This document shows positions 22,130 to 33,109 of a stretch of DNA of 64,000 nucleotides, piece after piece. Origin of the DNA: Hybos culiciformis (Eukaryota; Arthropoda; Insecta; Diptera; Hybotidae); contig OZ023273.1 of NCBI GenBank assembly GCA_964007475.1, forward strand, positions 80,888,598 to 80,952,597. Direction: 5' to 3'. Under the pieces are notes generated by a model. The model saw only the letters and a list, made by a program, of their open reading frames with translations. It was not told where the DNA came from and searched no databases. Positions within the stretch are counted from its first letter, which is position 1, and every line of letters starts with the position of its first letter. The position numbers and the translations under genes were made by a program.

Positions 22130-23055
22130 TTGTGTAAATCGCGTATTATCAATTAATTCTGTCAAACGCTCTTTCAAAATCTGTCGTTATGATGTTAACT
22201 TGAGATAAGACCCACCAGAGCGATATTGTCGAGCAAAACTGAAAGATTTGATACGGTAGAACGACCAGTTATAAAGCCATTTTGGGGTTCCGAAATATGG
22301 TGTTTAATAACTTTAACTTTAATTTGGGGGAAATTATGTTATATATACAAGTTTCGTAGATTAATGATAATGCGTTTAGTATTTATATAGGTCTATAATT
22401 GCTAACAATAGTGGGATCACCTTTCTTGAAAATGGGTATCAATCGTTTATTGAATTGTTGATGAGTAGGGATAGAGGACGAGCTTAAGTCGAAGCAGAAT
22501 TCTTAAAAAATACATTATAGGAATTCTTCATTAATTTCATTGAAAAATATTCTAGTTTCGATATCCGTATTAGAAAATGTTGATGAAGTAGAACGTAACA
22601 AGGAAAAGTTTTCTTTGAAAAAGGAAGAAAATGCTTCACAAATATCATTTTTTGTAACAAAAGTATTATTATTATGTTGCATTTGGCTTGGAAGCGTATT
22701 ATTGGACTTTAGGCTCCTAGAATAAGCCCAACAACTTTTTACAATTTTAGTGATATTATTTTCCAATGAACTAATGTAATTTCTAAAACAAATGTTTTTT
22801 TTTGAGAATTGACTTGATTTCGTAAATATTTAAAAGTCACTTTGTCTTTTTGATTATTTGGAATTAATAAATTTATTGTACATAATTATATATAATAAAT
22901 TTATTATAATTAATCAATTTACTTGAAAACCAATGAGGCATAGGTATTTTTTGATCCTACACAACAAGGCAATCGAACATAATTTTGGATAACTTCATTG
23001 AGCATTGAATAAAAACCTTCAAAAGTTTGATTAGTATTTAAATTATACAACCTAG
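22130..23055 (-). pseudogene. LINE-B ORF2: linker and reverse transcriptase N-terminus
   Basis: On the reverse strand the linker reads NQTFEGFYSMLNEVIQNYVR and ends in ENNITKIVKSCWAYSRSLKS, with FVTKNDICEAFSSFFKENFS. The RT begins KRLIPIFKKGDPTIVSNYRPI and reaches ITTDFERAFDRINW (palm box A with its Asp). Several frameshifts and a stop after YRPI are present. Everything after the first catalytic Asp is missing. Confidence 0.75.
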
Positions 23056-23302
23056 TGTAGTGGTTCATTTCATTTTCATATAAAATCAATACATCAAGTT
23101 TTCATTATTAAAAATGTAAATTTTGGATTTTGATTATATATTTAGATTTAATTTTAGTTCTCATAGAGAAAGACATATATAAAAAAAAAAATAAATAAAA
23201 AATATAAATTTATTATAATTTCTTAATATAAATAATTTCCTTTTAATAAATATTATAAATAATTTACTTTTAACATAATGGTTTTAATTTATAACCGTTA
23301 TA
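23056..23302 (+). repeat. 5' LTR of the young CsRn1-like element
   Basis: Starts TGTAGTGGTTCATTTC and ends AACCGTTATA, so the ends are TG and TA rather than TG and CA. Confidence 0.92.
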
Positions 23303-23304
23303 AT

Positions 23305-23318
23305 TGGTGACCCCGAAG
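23305..23318 (+). promoter_or_regulatory. primer-binding site, tRNA-Trp type
   Basis: TGGTGACCCCGAAG, two bases after the LTR, shares its first 12 bases with the site of the degenerate relative at 16077 and with the complement of the tRNA-Trp 3' end. Confidence 0.7.
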
Positions 23319-23902
23319 TTAACAACAAATTATTCAACAATTATTGCACAAAATAAATTAAACTTTTCCACAATTATTTTCCAAGAATTTTCAACATTAT
23401 TATTATATATAATTATTCAACAATTTCATGGTTTTCAACAATTATTTATCAATTATTAACAATTTTCAACAAGATTATTGAACAATTATTTAACAATTTT
23501 TCACTTAAAATTATCAAACAATTTCAATTAATATTCAACAAATTTTTCAATTCAACTATTTTTAACAATTGTTAACAATTATCAAAACATTTCAATTATT
23601 TCACAACTTTGTAACATATTGAAGAATTTTAAATCTTAAATAAATTTTCAACAAAACATATTGAAGAACATATTGAAGAATTTTCAATCATAAAACAAAT
23701 TTTCAACAAAACCAGATAAATTTTTAAATTAATATATTATTTTATATTTTAATTTTTATATATTATTATTATTATATTATTAGATATATTATTATTATTA
23801 TTATATTATTAGATATATTATTATTATTATATTATTAGATATATTATTATTATTACAATTATTTTTACACTTATTTTATATTACATATAAATTAAATTTA
23901 CC
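23319..23902 (+). other. leader of the young CsRn1-like element
   Basis: Non-coding. About a dozen ACAATT/TTCAACA repeats fill 23340-23720, and an ATTATTATT microsatellite with GATATATT insertions fills 23755-23860. It ends at the gag ATG. Confidence 0.6.
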
Positions 23903-24790
23903 ATGAATCAATCAAATTCTTCTTCCGATTCCACACTTTCAAATACTTCTTCTGACATTAACGCCGCAACAGTTAAGCTTCCACAATTTTGGACTTCTTG
24001 TCCAGAACCTTGGTTCCTTTTAATTGAGGCTCAATTTCAATCTAAACATATTACAATTGACGATACAAAATATACTCACGTACTATCGGTTTTACCTCAA
24101 GAAGTAATTCAAACCATTTTGAGTTTTCTTCGTAATCCTCCAAATGTTAATAAATATAATTCATTAAAAGAAATTCTTCTCAAACGTTACACTATAAGTG
24201 AAGAAAAACGTTTAGAAGAATTACTTTCTACTTCAGAAATTGGGGATCGAAAGCCATCAGATTTTTATCGTTCTATGGAATGTTTAGTTGGAACTACTTC
24301 TACAGTAGGTACACAATTATTAAGATCTTTATGGATGAGAAAACTTCCCACAAATTTAAATATAGCTTTAGTTAGCTCCAATATTGACAACATAGATAAT
24401 CTTCTAAATTTAGCAGACAAAATTTGGGAAATTTTCCATTTTAATACAATTTCTTCTTTAAATTCTTCAAATTCTTTTTCAAATTCAAATACTTTACCAC
24501 TTTCTCAAATTTCACCTATTCAAAATTCCAATTTTGAAACAAATTTACGTTTTACTAATTTAGAAAAACGATTAAATGATCTTACTAAAATTGTATCAGA
24601 TTTAACATTTTCTAATCGTACTTCTCGATCACGATCTTCTAGTCGCGATTCTCGTTCAAAATCTTCTTCTCGTAATCATACTCACACAGATTTTTGTTGG
24701 TATCATTATAATTTTGGTAATAATGCAACAAAATGTAAAACACCTTGTAAATTTAATAATTCTACAAATTTAGATAACTCAAAAAACTAA
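23903..24790 (+). CDS. gag polyprotein of the young CsRn1-like element
   Basis: An intact frame of 295 residues. A Ser/Asn-rich head leads to [20 protein letters not shown], the family's capsid signature, then [16 protein letters not shown] and [17 protein letters not shown]. An Arg/Ser-rich stretch (about residues 245-265) precedes a zinc finger CWYH-x9-C-x3-C (residues 268-285). The His in second place gives the CHCC order typical of CsRn1-clade gag instead of CCHC. The stop is directly preceded by a slippery heptamer, so gag is the product without frameshifting. It should assemble into particles and bind element RNA. Confidence 0.88.
   Translation: MNQSNSSSDSTLSNTSSDINAATVKLPQFWTSCPEPWFLLIEAQFQSKHITIDDTKYTHVLSVLPQEVIQTILSFLRNPPNVNKYNSLKEILLKRYTISEEKRLEELLSTSEIGDRKPSDFYRSMECLVGTTSTVGTQLLRSLWMRKLPTNLNIALVSSNIDNIDNLLNLADKIWEIFHFNTISSLNSSNSFSNSNTLPLSQISPIQNSNFETNLRFTNLEKRLNDLTKIVSDLTFSNRTSRSRSSSRDSRSKSSSRNHTHTDFCWYHYNFGNNATKCKTPCKFNNSTNLDNSKN
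24781..24787 (+). promoter_or_regulatory. -1 ribosomal frameshift slippery site (gag to pol)
   Basis: A AAA AAC, split here in the gag frame, is a canonical -1 slippery heptamer. The gag stop TAA follows at once (24788-24790). A one-base backward slip enters the frame that reads into protease [13 protein letters not shown]. No stem or pseudoknot was worked out downstream. Confidence 0.7.
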
Positions 24791-27700
24791 ATGAGTCCCC
24801 ATTATCAGTTAAATCACATCGTTTATTTTTATACGATAAAGAGAATAATCTTAATTTTTTAATTGATACTGGGGCAGACATTTCCGTTATTCCCAACACT
24901 GTTTTTGGTCTTTTTAAAAAAAATCCTACTTTTGAATTATCTGCAGCAAATGGAACGATTATAAATACTTTTGGTACAAAACTTTTAAAAATTTATTTTA
25001 ATCTTCGTCGTCCATTTAACTTTGTTTTTACTTTAGCAGACGTTAAAAAACCAATTATTGGCGCTGATTTTTTATCTAAATTTGGCTTATCTGTTGATCT
25101 ACAAAACAAAAAGTTAATAGATTCTCAAACATCTTTATCTATTAATTGTTTTTCAAAATTTGATTGTACTCCATCTCCCAAACTTTATTCTATAAAAAAT
25201 TCAAATTCTTTTTCTGACATTCTTAAAAAATTTCCCGAATTAATTTCTACTCCCCAATTTGATAAACCCACTAAACACAATGTTAAACATCACATTTTAA
25301 CTAAAGGTAATTTACCTTTTACTAAACCTAGAAGATTAGATTCAAAAAAATTTAACATTGCGAAAACAGAATTCGAACACATGTTACAAATGGGAATTTG
25401 TAGACCTTCATCTTCTCCAGTTTCATCGGCACTTCATATGGTCCCTAAGAATGATAATAACTGGAGACCTTGTGGTGACTATCGCCAATTAAATCTTGTT
25501 ACAATTCCCGATCGCTATCCTATTCAACACATTCAAAATTTCATTTTAAATTTACATGGTTGTTCAATATTTTCAAAAGTTGATCTAGTTAGAGCCTACC
25601 ATAATATTCCCATTGCAGAAGAAGACATTCATAAAACAGCTATTACTACTCCTTTCGGACTTTTTGAATTCCGCGCATGCCTTTTGGTTTAAGAAATGCT
25701 GCTCAATCTTTCCAAAGATTTATGAATGAAGTTACTTTTGGTTTAGATTTTCTATACGTTTATTTAGATGATATTTTAATTTTTAGCAAATCTCATGAAG
25801 ATCATAAACAACATTTAAAATTATTGTTTCAAAGATTAGTGGATTATGGATTAACTATTCAACCTTCTAAATGTGTTTTTGGTGTAGACGAACTTGACTT
25901 TCTCAGTCACAAAATTTCTCCTAATGGTTACATCCCGTCAACAAATCGTGTTAAAATTATTTCAGAATTTCCTAAACCATCTTCAATAAAACATATTCAA
26001 CAGTTTGTTGGAATGATTAATTATTATCACAGATTCATACCATCCTTAGCTCATTTACTTGCACCTATTTATGATCATCTCACAAAATTAACTAATCCCA
26101 AAAAATCTTCAAAAATTCCTTTTTCTTGGCCTGATTTTTGTGACATAAATTTCAATCAAATTAAACAGAAGCTTTCTGAAGCTTCTTTATTAATTTTTCC
26201 AATTGAAAATGAACCATTTACGTTAACTGTTGATGCTTCTAATGTAGCAATTGGAGCAGTCCTTCAGCAAATTAACAATAAAAATAATTTACCTATTGCT
26301 TTCTTTTCAAAAAAAACTTTCTGATACTGAAAAGAAATATTCCGCTTTTGATAGAGAACTTTTAGCCATTTATTTATCCATCAAACATTTTCGATCATTT
26401 TTAGAAGGCAATGATTTTACAGTTTATACAGATCATAAGCCCCTTATCTTTGCTTTATCATCCAAAACTGAACGCAGTCCACGCCAAGCACGCCATTTGG
26501 ATTATATTGCTCAATTTACTTCAGATATCCGTCATATTAAAGGTAAAGATAATATTATTGCTGACACTCTTTCCCGTATTGAAGATTCTCTAGATTCATC
26601 AGAAATTACAACGTGTAAATTTGATCTTCTTACTATTGCTCAACAACAAATTTCTGATTCCGAACTTCAAAATCTATTAACTTCTCCTAAAAATAATTCA
26701 AAATTTATTCTTGATCAAATTACTTTATCAAATTCGAACACCAAACTGTGGTGCGAAATTTCCTCAAATAAACCTCGACCATATATTCCATTATCTTTTC
26801 GTAAAATCATTTTTGGTTCTTTACATAATTTATCTCATCCCAGTATTCGTGCTACTCGAAAAATTATTACATCTAAATATTTTTGGCCTTTTATGAATCT
26901 TAATATTAATGAGTGGTCTAAAAATTGTTTAAATTGCCAGAAAGCTAAAATCTATCGTCACACTAAACCACTTTCAGGTACATTTCCACTTCCTTCAGGT
27001 AGATTTCAAAATATCCATATGGATATTGTTGGCCCTCTACCTCCATCAAAAGGATGTTCGTACATTTTAACAATTGTTGATCGATATACTCGCTGGCCCG
27101 AAGCTTATCCCATTCCTGATACGACTGCTACTACTATTGCTTCTACATTTTTTAACTAGTATATTTCCCGTTTTGGCGTTCCATTGTCTTTAACAACAGA
27201 TCAAGGTAGACAATTTGAATCAAAATTATTTACAGAATTATCTAAATTTTTGGGTACTCATAAAATTCGAACTACAACTTATCACCCTAAATCAAATGGT
27301 TTAGTTGAACGTTTTCATCGCCAACTTAAAACATCTTTAATAGCTCGTTGTAATACTATTAACTGGCATGATGAAATTTTTATTGTTCTTCTAGGTTTTA
27401 GAACCGCGATTAAAGAAGATATTAAGTATTCATCTGCTGAATTAGTTTATGGTGAAAATATTCGTGTTCCTAGTGAATTTTTCGTTTCAAATACTTCTCA
27501 ACCTTTAGATCATTCACAATTAATTTCACAATTACGTTCAAATTTTAAACAAATTCGTCCAGTTCCAACTAGACATAAATCATATGAAAATTTTTATATT
27601 CCCAATGATTTACTCTCGAGTAAATTTGTGTTTGTAAAATCATTTAACAAAAAAATTTTAAATCCTCCTTACGAAGGTTTTTCAAAATTAATTTCAATGG

Positions 27701-27812
27701 TAAAATTAAACATATTTCGATCGATCATTTAAAACCAGCACATGTTTCTCCTTCACTACAACATTCACCGCCATCTACAATACCTACTCGTAAGGTTTCT
27801 TTTTCCTTATAA
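24781..27812 (+). pseudogene. pol (PR-RT-RNaseH-INT) of the young CsRn1-like element
   Basis: Protease: [71 protein letters not shown]. RNase H: LTVDASNVAIGAVLQQ, FDRELLAIYLSIKHFRSFLE, YTDHKPL, ADTLSRIED. Integrase: HNLSHP...CLNCQKAK zinc finger, then [21 protein letters not shown] and [12 protein letters not shown], so all three acidic residues are present. Lesions: one base lost near 25675 (RT motif RMPFG), one extra A in the A8 run 26309-26316, TAG for Trp at 27157-27159, and a deletion of about 30 bp near 27680. Two of the four are one-base indels. Confidence 0.88.
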
Positions 27813-27822
27813 TTTTTTATCT

Positions 27823-27835
27823 GGAAGGGGGGTAT
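27823..27835 (+). promoter_or_regulatory. polypurine tract
   Basis: GGAAGGGGGGTAT immediately precedes the 3' LTR. Confidence 0.8.
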
Positions 27836-28082
27836 TGTAGTGGTTCATTTCATTTTCATATAAAATCAATACATCAAGTTTTCATTATTAAAAATGTAAA
27901 TTTTGGATTTTGATTATATATTTAGATTTAATTTTAGTTCTCATAGAGAAAGACATATATAAAAAAAAAAATAAATAAAAAATATAAATTTATTATAATT
28001 TCTTAATATAAATAATTTCCTTTTAATAAATATTATAAATAATTTACTTTTAACATAATGGTTTTAATTTACAACCGTTATA
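27836..28082 (+). repeat. 3' LTR of the young CsRn1-like element
   Basis: The same 247 bp as the 5' copy except C for T at 28072. CTAG follows. Confidence 0.92.
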
Positions 28083-28627
28083 CTAGTAAAATCAGTGTTC
28101 GTGAGAATATCAATATTAATTTCGTAATACGCTTTATGAAAATTTCTTCTAATGATGTTTTTCGAATCTAAAAAATCAAAATTTGTTTTTATGTTTATTA
28201 AAAGGGGTGGATAATATGGATCAATTCTGGATATTGCATCAGCACATTCAAAAACTGATATATTTTTTTGTGACCAAATTTTGCTAGGAAAGTTAAAATA
28301 ACTTAAGAAAAAACACGTATTATCTTTGTGCAAAGTTTGATTATTACATGACCAATTATTAAAAATATCTTCATATATTTCGAAATTACGAGGGAATATA
28401 AACACAATTTATGTGTAAAATAGTACTTTTACACCGAATCCCAACCCACAAATCTTCATTATTTTTTTCTTAGGAATTTATTCTAAACGAATTTAATGTA
28501 TTTTGATTGCAACTAAACATCCTCCACCTTTGATATTATTCCAACTTGAACTTTCATGTTACGCATGTACACTAGATATATATTATCAATAAATTCGCTT
28601 GAACAGATTCTTTATCTAGAAAGGTTT
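28083..28627 (-). pseudogene. LINE-B endonuclease, C-terminal half
   Basis: Reverse-strand reading gives FIDNIYLVY, then a GGGCLVAIK-like block over frame breaks near 28520, NCVYIP, then KNISVFECADAISRIDPYYP and PLLINIKTNFDFLDSKNI with FHKAYYEINIDILTNTDFT. This is the late part of the EEP domain and the start of the linker. It joins the 23055 side across the CTAG duplication and the 31498 side across the gypsy element. Confidence 0.65.
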
Positions 28628-28767
28628 TGTTAGCTGTATGAAAACTGAATCTTTATTTCTATAAAATTATTATAATGCTTAAAAATAAATTAAAACTAAA
28701 TACAAATTTGATTGAATATGATGAGTATGCAATTTTGATATGTGGGACAGAAGAGATAAGCTTCTTC
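28628..28767 (-). repeat. 3' LTR of the deleted gypsy-type element
   Basis: Matches 31357-31497 with changes such as ATTATTATAATGCTT versus ATTATTACAATGCAT and ATTTGATTG versus ATTTGGTTG. Confidence 0.8.
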
Positions 28768-29170
28768 TTGTTATTTTAAAATAATATTTAAAATTCTTAT
28801 TATTTTTTTTTTTTTTTAATTTTTAAAGTTTTTTTCTTTTTTTTTTTTAAATTTGTTTATTTTCGAAATTTTAATTACAAAATTTTATTGTTCAAAAAAA
28901 TTTTTTTTAAATTTTTATCTTTGATTACAAAATTTTACTGTTTAAAATTTTTCAAAATTTTTATATTTATTACAAAATTTTATTTTAAAATTTTTTATAT
29001 TTGATTACAAAATTTTACTGAATGATATCCTTAAAAATATCTATTTTTTTTATTAACATTTTGTTTCTTATAAAGTAAAATTATAAAAATGAAGTAAAAT
29101 ATAAATGATAAGTTCCAAATTAATTTCTAAAATTTTTTCTCAAATATTTCAATTTTCTAAATTATAATTT
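28768..29170. other. non-coding stretch before the 3' LTR of the gypsy-type element
   Basis: T-rich with repeated GATTACAAAATTTTACTG and TTACAAAATTTTATTG units at about 28870-29015. No coding signal. Confidence 0.5.
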
Positions 29171-29560
29171 TATTGTTGATTAAGGGATCTTAAAGGACGT
29201 TGAGGGGAAATAATAGGATTGTCGTGATGGGATTTTGTTGAAAGGTGTTTCGTAGCTGTTCATTCAATTGAAATTCTCTCTGAGGGGATGAACGAAATGT
29301 AGATTGTTTGGGAAAACAACCATACAATGAACAGTTTTTTTGCTCTCTTCTATTAAAAAAACATCGGTAAATCTTGATAAACATAAACAAAATTATCAAG
29401 CTTATGGGAGGCAAATTTGAAATTGTCAAGATTAATATTTTCAAGTTTAAAATGTGTAATAAACTTCCATGAAGAAGTTTAAAATTTAACATGTCCCGTA
29501 TTTTCATAATATATGCCATTGGCATAAAAAGCTTTTAATATCTTGAAGTGAGTGATAGTA
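29171..29560 (-). pseudogene. env-like C-terminus of the gypsy-type element
   Basis: The reverse frame reads LHILNLKILILTISNLPPIS, then the hydrophobic LIILFMFIKIYRCFF, a likely membrane anchor, followed by RREQKNCSLYGC and a 40-residue polar tail. A transmembrane segment with a short basic-polar tail right after the integrase C-terminus is what errantivirus-type env proteins show. The surface part is missing, so function is lost. Confidence 0.5.
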
Positions 29561-29579
29561 TCATGTAAAGTTGTACCCA

Positions 29580-30184
29580 CAAGGGCGAACCTAAAAATGA
29601 AATATTTTAATTTGGTTTGACTCTATCAACATGAACTCTAACACTTTTATTTTTTACTTTTAATGTGAGATTATTGTTGTCATGGACAGTTTCTATTTCA
29701 AAGGGTCCAGAGTAATTAGCAGTAAATTTTTTATATTTCCTAATATAGTTCTTTAAATGTAGGTATGTAGGTGAGCTAGATTTTTTATTATATACTCTGG
29801 CAATAAAGCCTTTGATTTTAAAATATTTTCTCGTACTATGTTATGCGAACGATTGAGTCTGTATTTCAAAATATCTACATAATTATCGTAAGTGTACCTC
29901 AATTCTGGATCTTTAGCTATTGGATTTGATAACACAGTATTATTTTTATCAACCTTAGTAACTATATCTCCAAGATAAATTCCTTGAGTTAGTTCCCTTT
30001 TCCTTATAATACCCTGCCTTAAATTTGGATTAAAAACATTTGCATTTACGAAAGTTATCGGTCTAGCTTTAAGGGTTATAAGTCTGGAATAAGCTGAAAC
30101 TTGGTTTGAAGAATAAAATTTTAATGTCTTGGTTCTGAATTTTAATTCCGAATTTTTATAATCAATAATAATATTTTATGGGTT
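29580..30184 (-). pseudogene. protease to integrase C-terminus junction of the gypsy-type element
   Basis: Reading from 30184: ILGNDFLNP (protease end), then SSNQVSAYSRLITLKA and GIIRKRELTQGIYLGDIV. Next come YDNYVDILKYRLNRSHNI and, after a break, YSGPFEIETVHDNNNLTLKV with RVHVDRVKPN, the GPY/F module at the integrase C-terminus. RT, RNase H and the integrase catalytic core are deleted between these parts. Confidence 0.7.
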
Positions 30185-30940
30185 CAAAAAATCATTTCCA
30201 AGAATACCATAAGGTATATTATTTTCCAAATTAGCAATATTTCCTGAAGACGATGAGTTTTTTTCAAGTTTCCTCTTTAACGCGAAACAATCTTTTTTTA
30301 GATGTGCCAATTTTTTACAATAGTTACAATTTTTATTTGAATTATCCGAATTATTTTTGGGTTTACTTACTTTCGGCATAATTAACAGAATTTGAATTCG
30401 AATTAGAATGAGTTTTATTTTCATCGGTTTATTATTATAATTATCATTATTCAAAGAAGCATAATTATAAGGTGTATTAGTTTTACTGTGGTACTGTGTT
30501 TGTATGAAGAAAGATATTTTTTTTTCTTCCAAAGCCATATTGTATGCTTCATTCAACGTAGAAGGGTTTCGAGCCCTAATCATTCTAGATATATCAGGTC
30601 ATGTTCCTAATATAAAAGTATACAATGCTAATTCGTTAGCAGCAGCTAGTTTTCCTGGTAGTTCAATAGGGTTGGCACAAGATTGACTCGCTGAAGTAAG
30701 AACCTTTTTTAAACAACATTCTATATTCTCGAAATATTAAGAAATATTTTCAGAATTGGCTTGACGACAATTTTGCAAATCTAACAAGAGATGACCATGA
30801 TGTTTTTTCTCAGAGAAAAGATCTTTTAAATACTTTTTAAATTCTTCCCAGTTACAAAATATTTTGTTAGCACAAGCGGTTTTAGCGCGTCCACTGAGTT
30901 GTGATTTTGTGTATTCTAACAAGATATTGTGAAAGACATT
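30176..30940 (-). pseudogene. gag of the gypsy-type element
   Basis: Reverse reading: LEYTKSQLSGRAKTACANKI then NWEEFKKYLKDLFSEKKHHG, typical gypsy gag. After breaks comes RARNPSTLNEAYNMALEEKK. The CCHC knuckle is CNYCKKLAHLKKDC (C-x2-C-x4-H-x4-C). Stops and frame breaks near 30735 and 30600 inactivate it. Confidence 0.75.
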
Positions 30941-31356
30941 TTAAGAAAAATTTATGAAAGGAAATTGAAAGGAAATAGTGAAATTAAAAAGAAGCAATTG
31001 AGAAAAAAAAAATTCTAATTTTTTGCACTATTTATCTATCCACTATACTCACACTAACTCAAATATCATTATAAATACTTATATTATAAAATTTGTGGAG
31101 TCCTCGTTATTCTGCTGATGGTCTGGTTTTCTGCTGATGGACTGGTTTTCTACTGATGGACTGGTTTTCTACTGATGGACTAGAATAAAATGTTTCTTAA
31201 CTGATCGTCTCTAAAATGGAATAATTCCCAAATGGTTTTCTGCTCTCTATTTATTGAAATTTATATCTTGTTTTGAATTTAATTCAAAATATTTTCTTCA
31301 ATACTGACTCAGAAATTTCGAATTTTTATTTATTATTTAGAAGCCACTGACACCAA
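30941..31356 (-). other. leader of the gypsy-type element
   Basis: Non-coding. Three tandem copies of TGCTGATGGWCTGGTTTTCT occur at about 31112-31180. The primer-binding site abuts the 5' LTR at 31339-31355. Confidence 0.6.
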
Positions 31357-31497
31357 TGTTAGCTGTATGAAAACTGAATCTTTATTTCTATAAAATTATT
31401 ACAATGCATAAAAATAAATTAAAACTAAATACAAATTTGGTTGAATATGATGAGTATGCAATTTTGATATGTGGGACAGAAGAGATAAGCTTCTTCA
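31357..31497 (-). repeat. 5' LTR of the deleted gypsy-type element
   Basis: In element orientation it starts TGAAGAAGCTTATC and ends CAGCTAACA. Confidence 0.8.
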
Positions 31498-31760
31498 CAT
31501 TCGAAATTGCATATTCGTAAAATATGAATTTTATCAGAATATTATAACATAGACAAAATTGTATTATTCATTATAGTATTAGATAAATGTATCTAAATTT
31601 ATATTTGAGTTATTTAATGAGGACCTATTTAATGAAGACCATAACAGTTTCAGTGAAACAGATAATGTCACAATCGCAACAACGAATCGAATTCTTGACA
31701 TCAGTAGCTCTACTACGTATTCCTCTTATATTTTGATAGTAAATAGATAATGTCATCTAA
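31498..31760 (-). pseudogene. LINE-B endonuclease N-terminus
   Basis: YYQNIRGIRSRATDVKNSIR and CDIICFTETVM match the first two catalytic blocks (N and E) of LINE EEP endonucleases. After this the frame degrades and is cut by the gypsy-type element. Confidence 0.75.
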
Positions 31761-31849
31761 AAATTAAAAAAAAACTAAGTAAAAAGGAAAATTTAACTGC
31801 TAACAAAAAAATAAAATTTTTGAAAAAAAATTAGATTTTGTAATTTATA

Positions 31850-32740
31850 TAAAACGGTTAAAATCAGTCATATTAGAAATCGTGAAAGTCCTTGAATTTT
31901 CTTCCTTTTTAATATAAACTTTATGATTCTTAATCCATACATATTTAATTTTTTTTCCTTTTTTAGCCCTGTCTAACAATTTTTTAACATTATAACTTAA
32001 ATTAGGTGTAATATAAATAAATTTATCTTTAAGTAACTCAATATCATTATCAATTTTTTTTTGTTTGTTTTGTCCATAAACGATGAAATAAGTCTTTCAG
32101 CCAAAGCGGCTGTTCTAAATTTTACCAAAACAGGTCGACTGCCTCTGGTGCCTTAATCTTTTCTTTAAATGTCGACAACATCAACGACATTAAAAGGAGT
32201 GTTATTTAATTTAGTAAAAATAAATTTATCAAATCGTGTAAATTTTCGTTTTTAGACTATGGTACATCGTGTATGAGAGCTTCATTTTCAACTTCTTTAC
32301 GTTCATAGAAATTCAGACGAGCCTCAAGTAAATCTACCCGGTTCTGCAAAACTTCATGTAATAAAGTTATTTCTTTCGATTTTTTTAAAACAGATTCATT
32401 TAATTTATTTAGCTTATCTAGGTTACCTACTATATTATCCAGGGATCCATTTGTTTCATTTTTTGAATTTCTCCCTTAAGCAAATCTAGTGATTCTTTGA
32501 AATTCTGATCCGAATCGTCATTAATTATCGTATTGTTCGAAACATCATCTCCGGCAATGCAGGTGGAACATTACCATGTTAATTGCTTGCCAGCAATTTT
32601 ATTGATAGGTTAGCACATTCTCGATGAAAACATTTGTCACATGTCTTGTGTAGTATACCATGATTGGTTCTATTTGATGTTTGATAACACAAGAAAAGGA
32701 AGCCATAGGCATATTTTCCAGTAATGAAGCTTGTATTACT
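31850..32740 (-). pseudogene. LINE-B ORF1: PHD-like finger, coiled coil, FP-type C-terminal domain
   Basis: From the 5' side: HKTCDKCFHRECANLSIKLL then CSTCIAGDD (end of a PHD-like finger), a coiled coil with NFKESLDLLKGEIQKMK and ITLLHEVLQNRVDLLEARLN, then SRPVLVKFRTAALAERLISS. The end is PNLSYNVKKLLDRAKKGKKI followed by KYVWIKNHKVYIKKEEN, which resembles the Baculo_FP-type C-terminal domain found in many LINE ORF1 proteins. Several frameshifts and stops are present. Trimerisation and RNA binding are family inferences. Confidence 0.65.
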
Positions 32741-32760
32741 TTAATTATTTTGTGCATGTA

Positions 32761-33100
32761 GAGAAATGTTAAAAAAAAAAATATTCGGCTGTCAATTAAC
32801 ACAGCAACAAAAAAATGCGGTTTTCTATTGATGAGCACAGCAAATCATATATATGTTGCAAAATAATACGAATAATAAATTCTCAAATCAATGAAATATC
32901 CAAAATATTTGTTTAAATTAAATAAATTCTGGTGAATTAATTTAATTTTAATTTTTCTTTAGCTTATTTTTTAAAAAAAGAAAAAAAAAATGGAAAACAA
33001 AAGAGAAAATAATACGTCTGATCTCGGCAACAATCTTTTGTATATGTATATGCAAAACAAAATTTATCTTTTATTTTTTCAATCGTTTTTTTTTTTTTTT
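32761..33100. other. AT-rich interval, no gene
   Basis: Low-complexity sequence between LINE-B and an R1-like fragment. Confidence 0.4.
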
Positions 33101-33109
33101 GATTTTTTG

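Larger units (their letters stand above)
23056..28082 (+). mobile_element. young CsRn1-like Ty3/gypsy LTR retrotransposon
   Basis: Two 247-bp LTRs (23056-23302, 27836-28082) differ by one base that I can find (T/C at 23292/28072). The 4-bp target duplication is CTAG (23052-23055 and 28083-28086). The order is primer site, gag, then pol in the -1 frame, and a GGAAGGGGGG polypurine tract at 27823. It sits in LINE-B, whose frame is restored on removal. Pol nonetheless carries four lesions. Confidence 0.92.
28628..31497 (-). mobile_element. internally deleted gypsy-type element with env remnant
   Basis: Two LTRs of about 140 bp, 28628-28767 and 31357-31497, begin on the forward strand TGTTAGCTGTATGAAAACTG and end TAAGCTTCTTC(A), with few differences. 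On the reverse strand the order is primer site TGGTGTCAGTGGCTTCT (perhaps tRNA-Leu type, nine bases), gag, protease, an integrase C-terminus and an env-like C-terminus. RT, RNase H and the integrase core are gone. It interrupts the LINE-B endonuclease. No clean target duplication was found. Confidence 0.8.
22130..32760 (-). mobile_element. LINE-B, Jockey/CR1-type, interrupted by two LTR elements
   Basis: Pieces of one reverse-strand LINE lie in order: ORF1 (32740-31850), endonuclease start (31760-31498), endonuclease continuation (28627-28083), linker and RT start (23055-22130). The gaps are filled by an env-type gypsy element (28628-31497) and a CsRn1-like element (23056-28082). Across the latter the LINE frame is continuous over one CTAG. 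The RT is truncated inside its palm near 22130. The element is dead. Confidence 0.8.
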
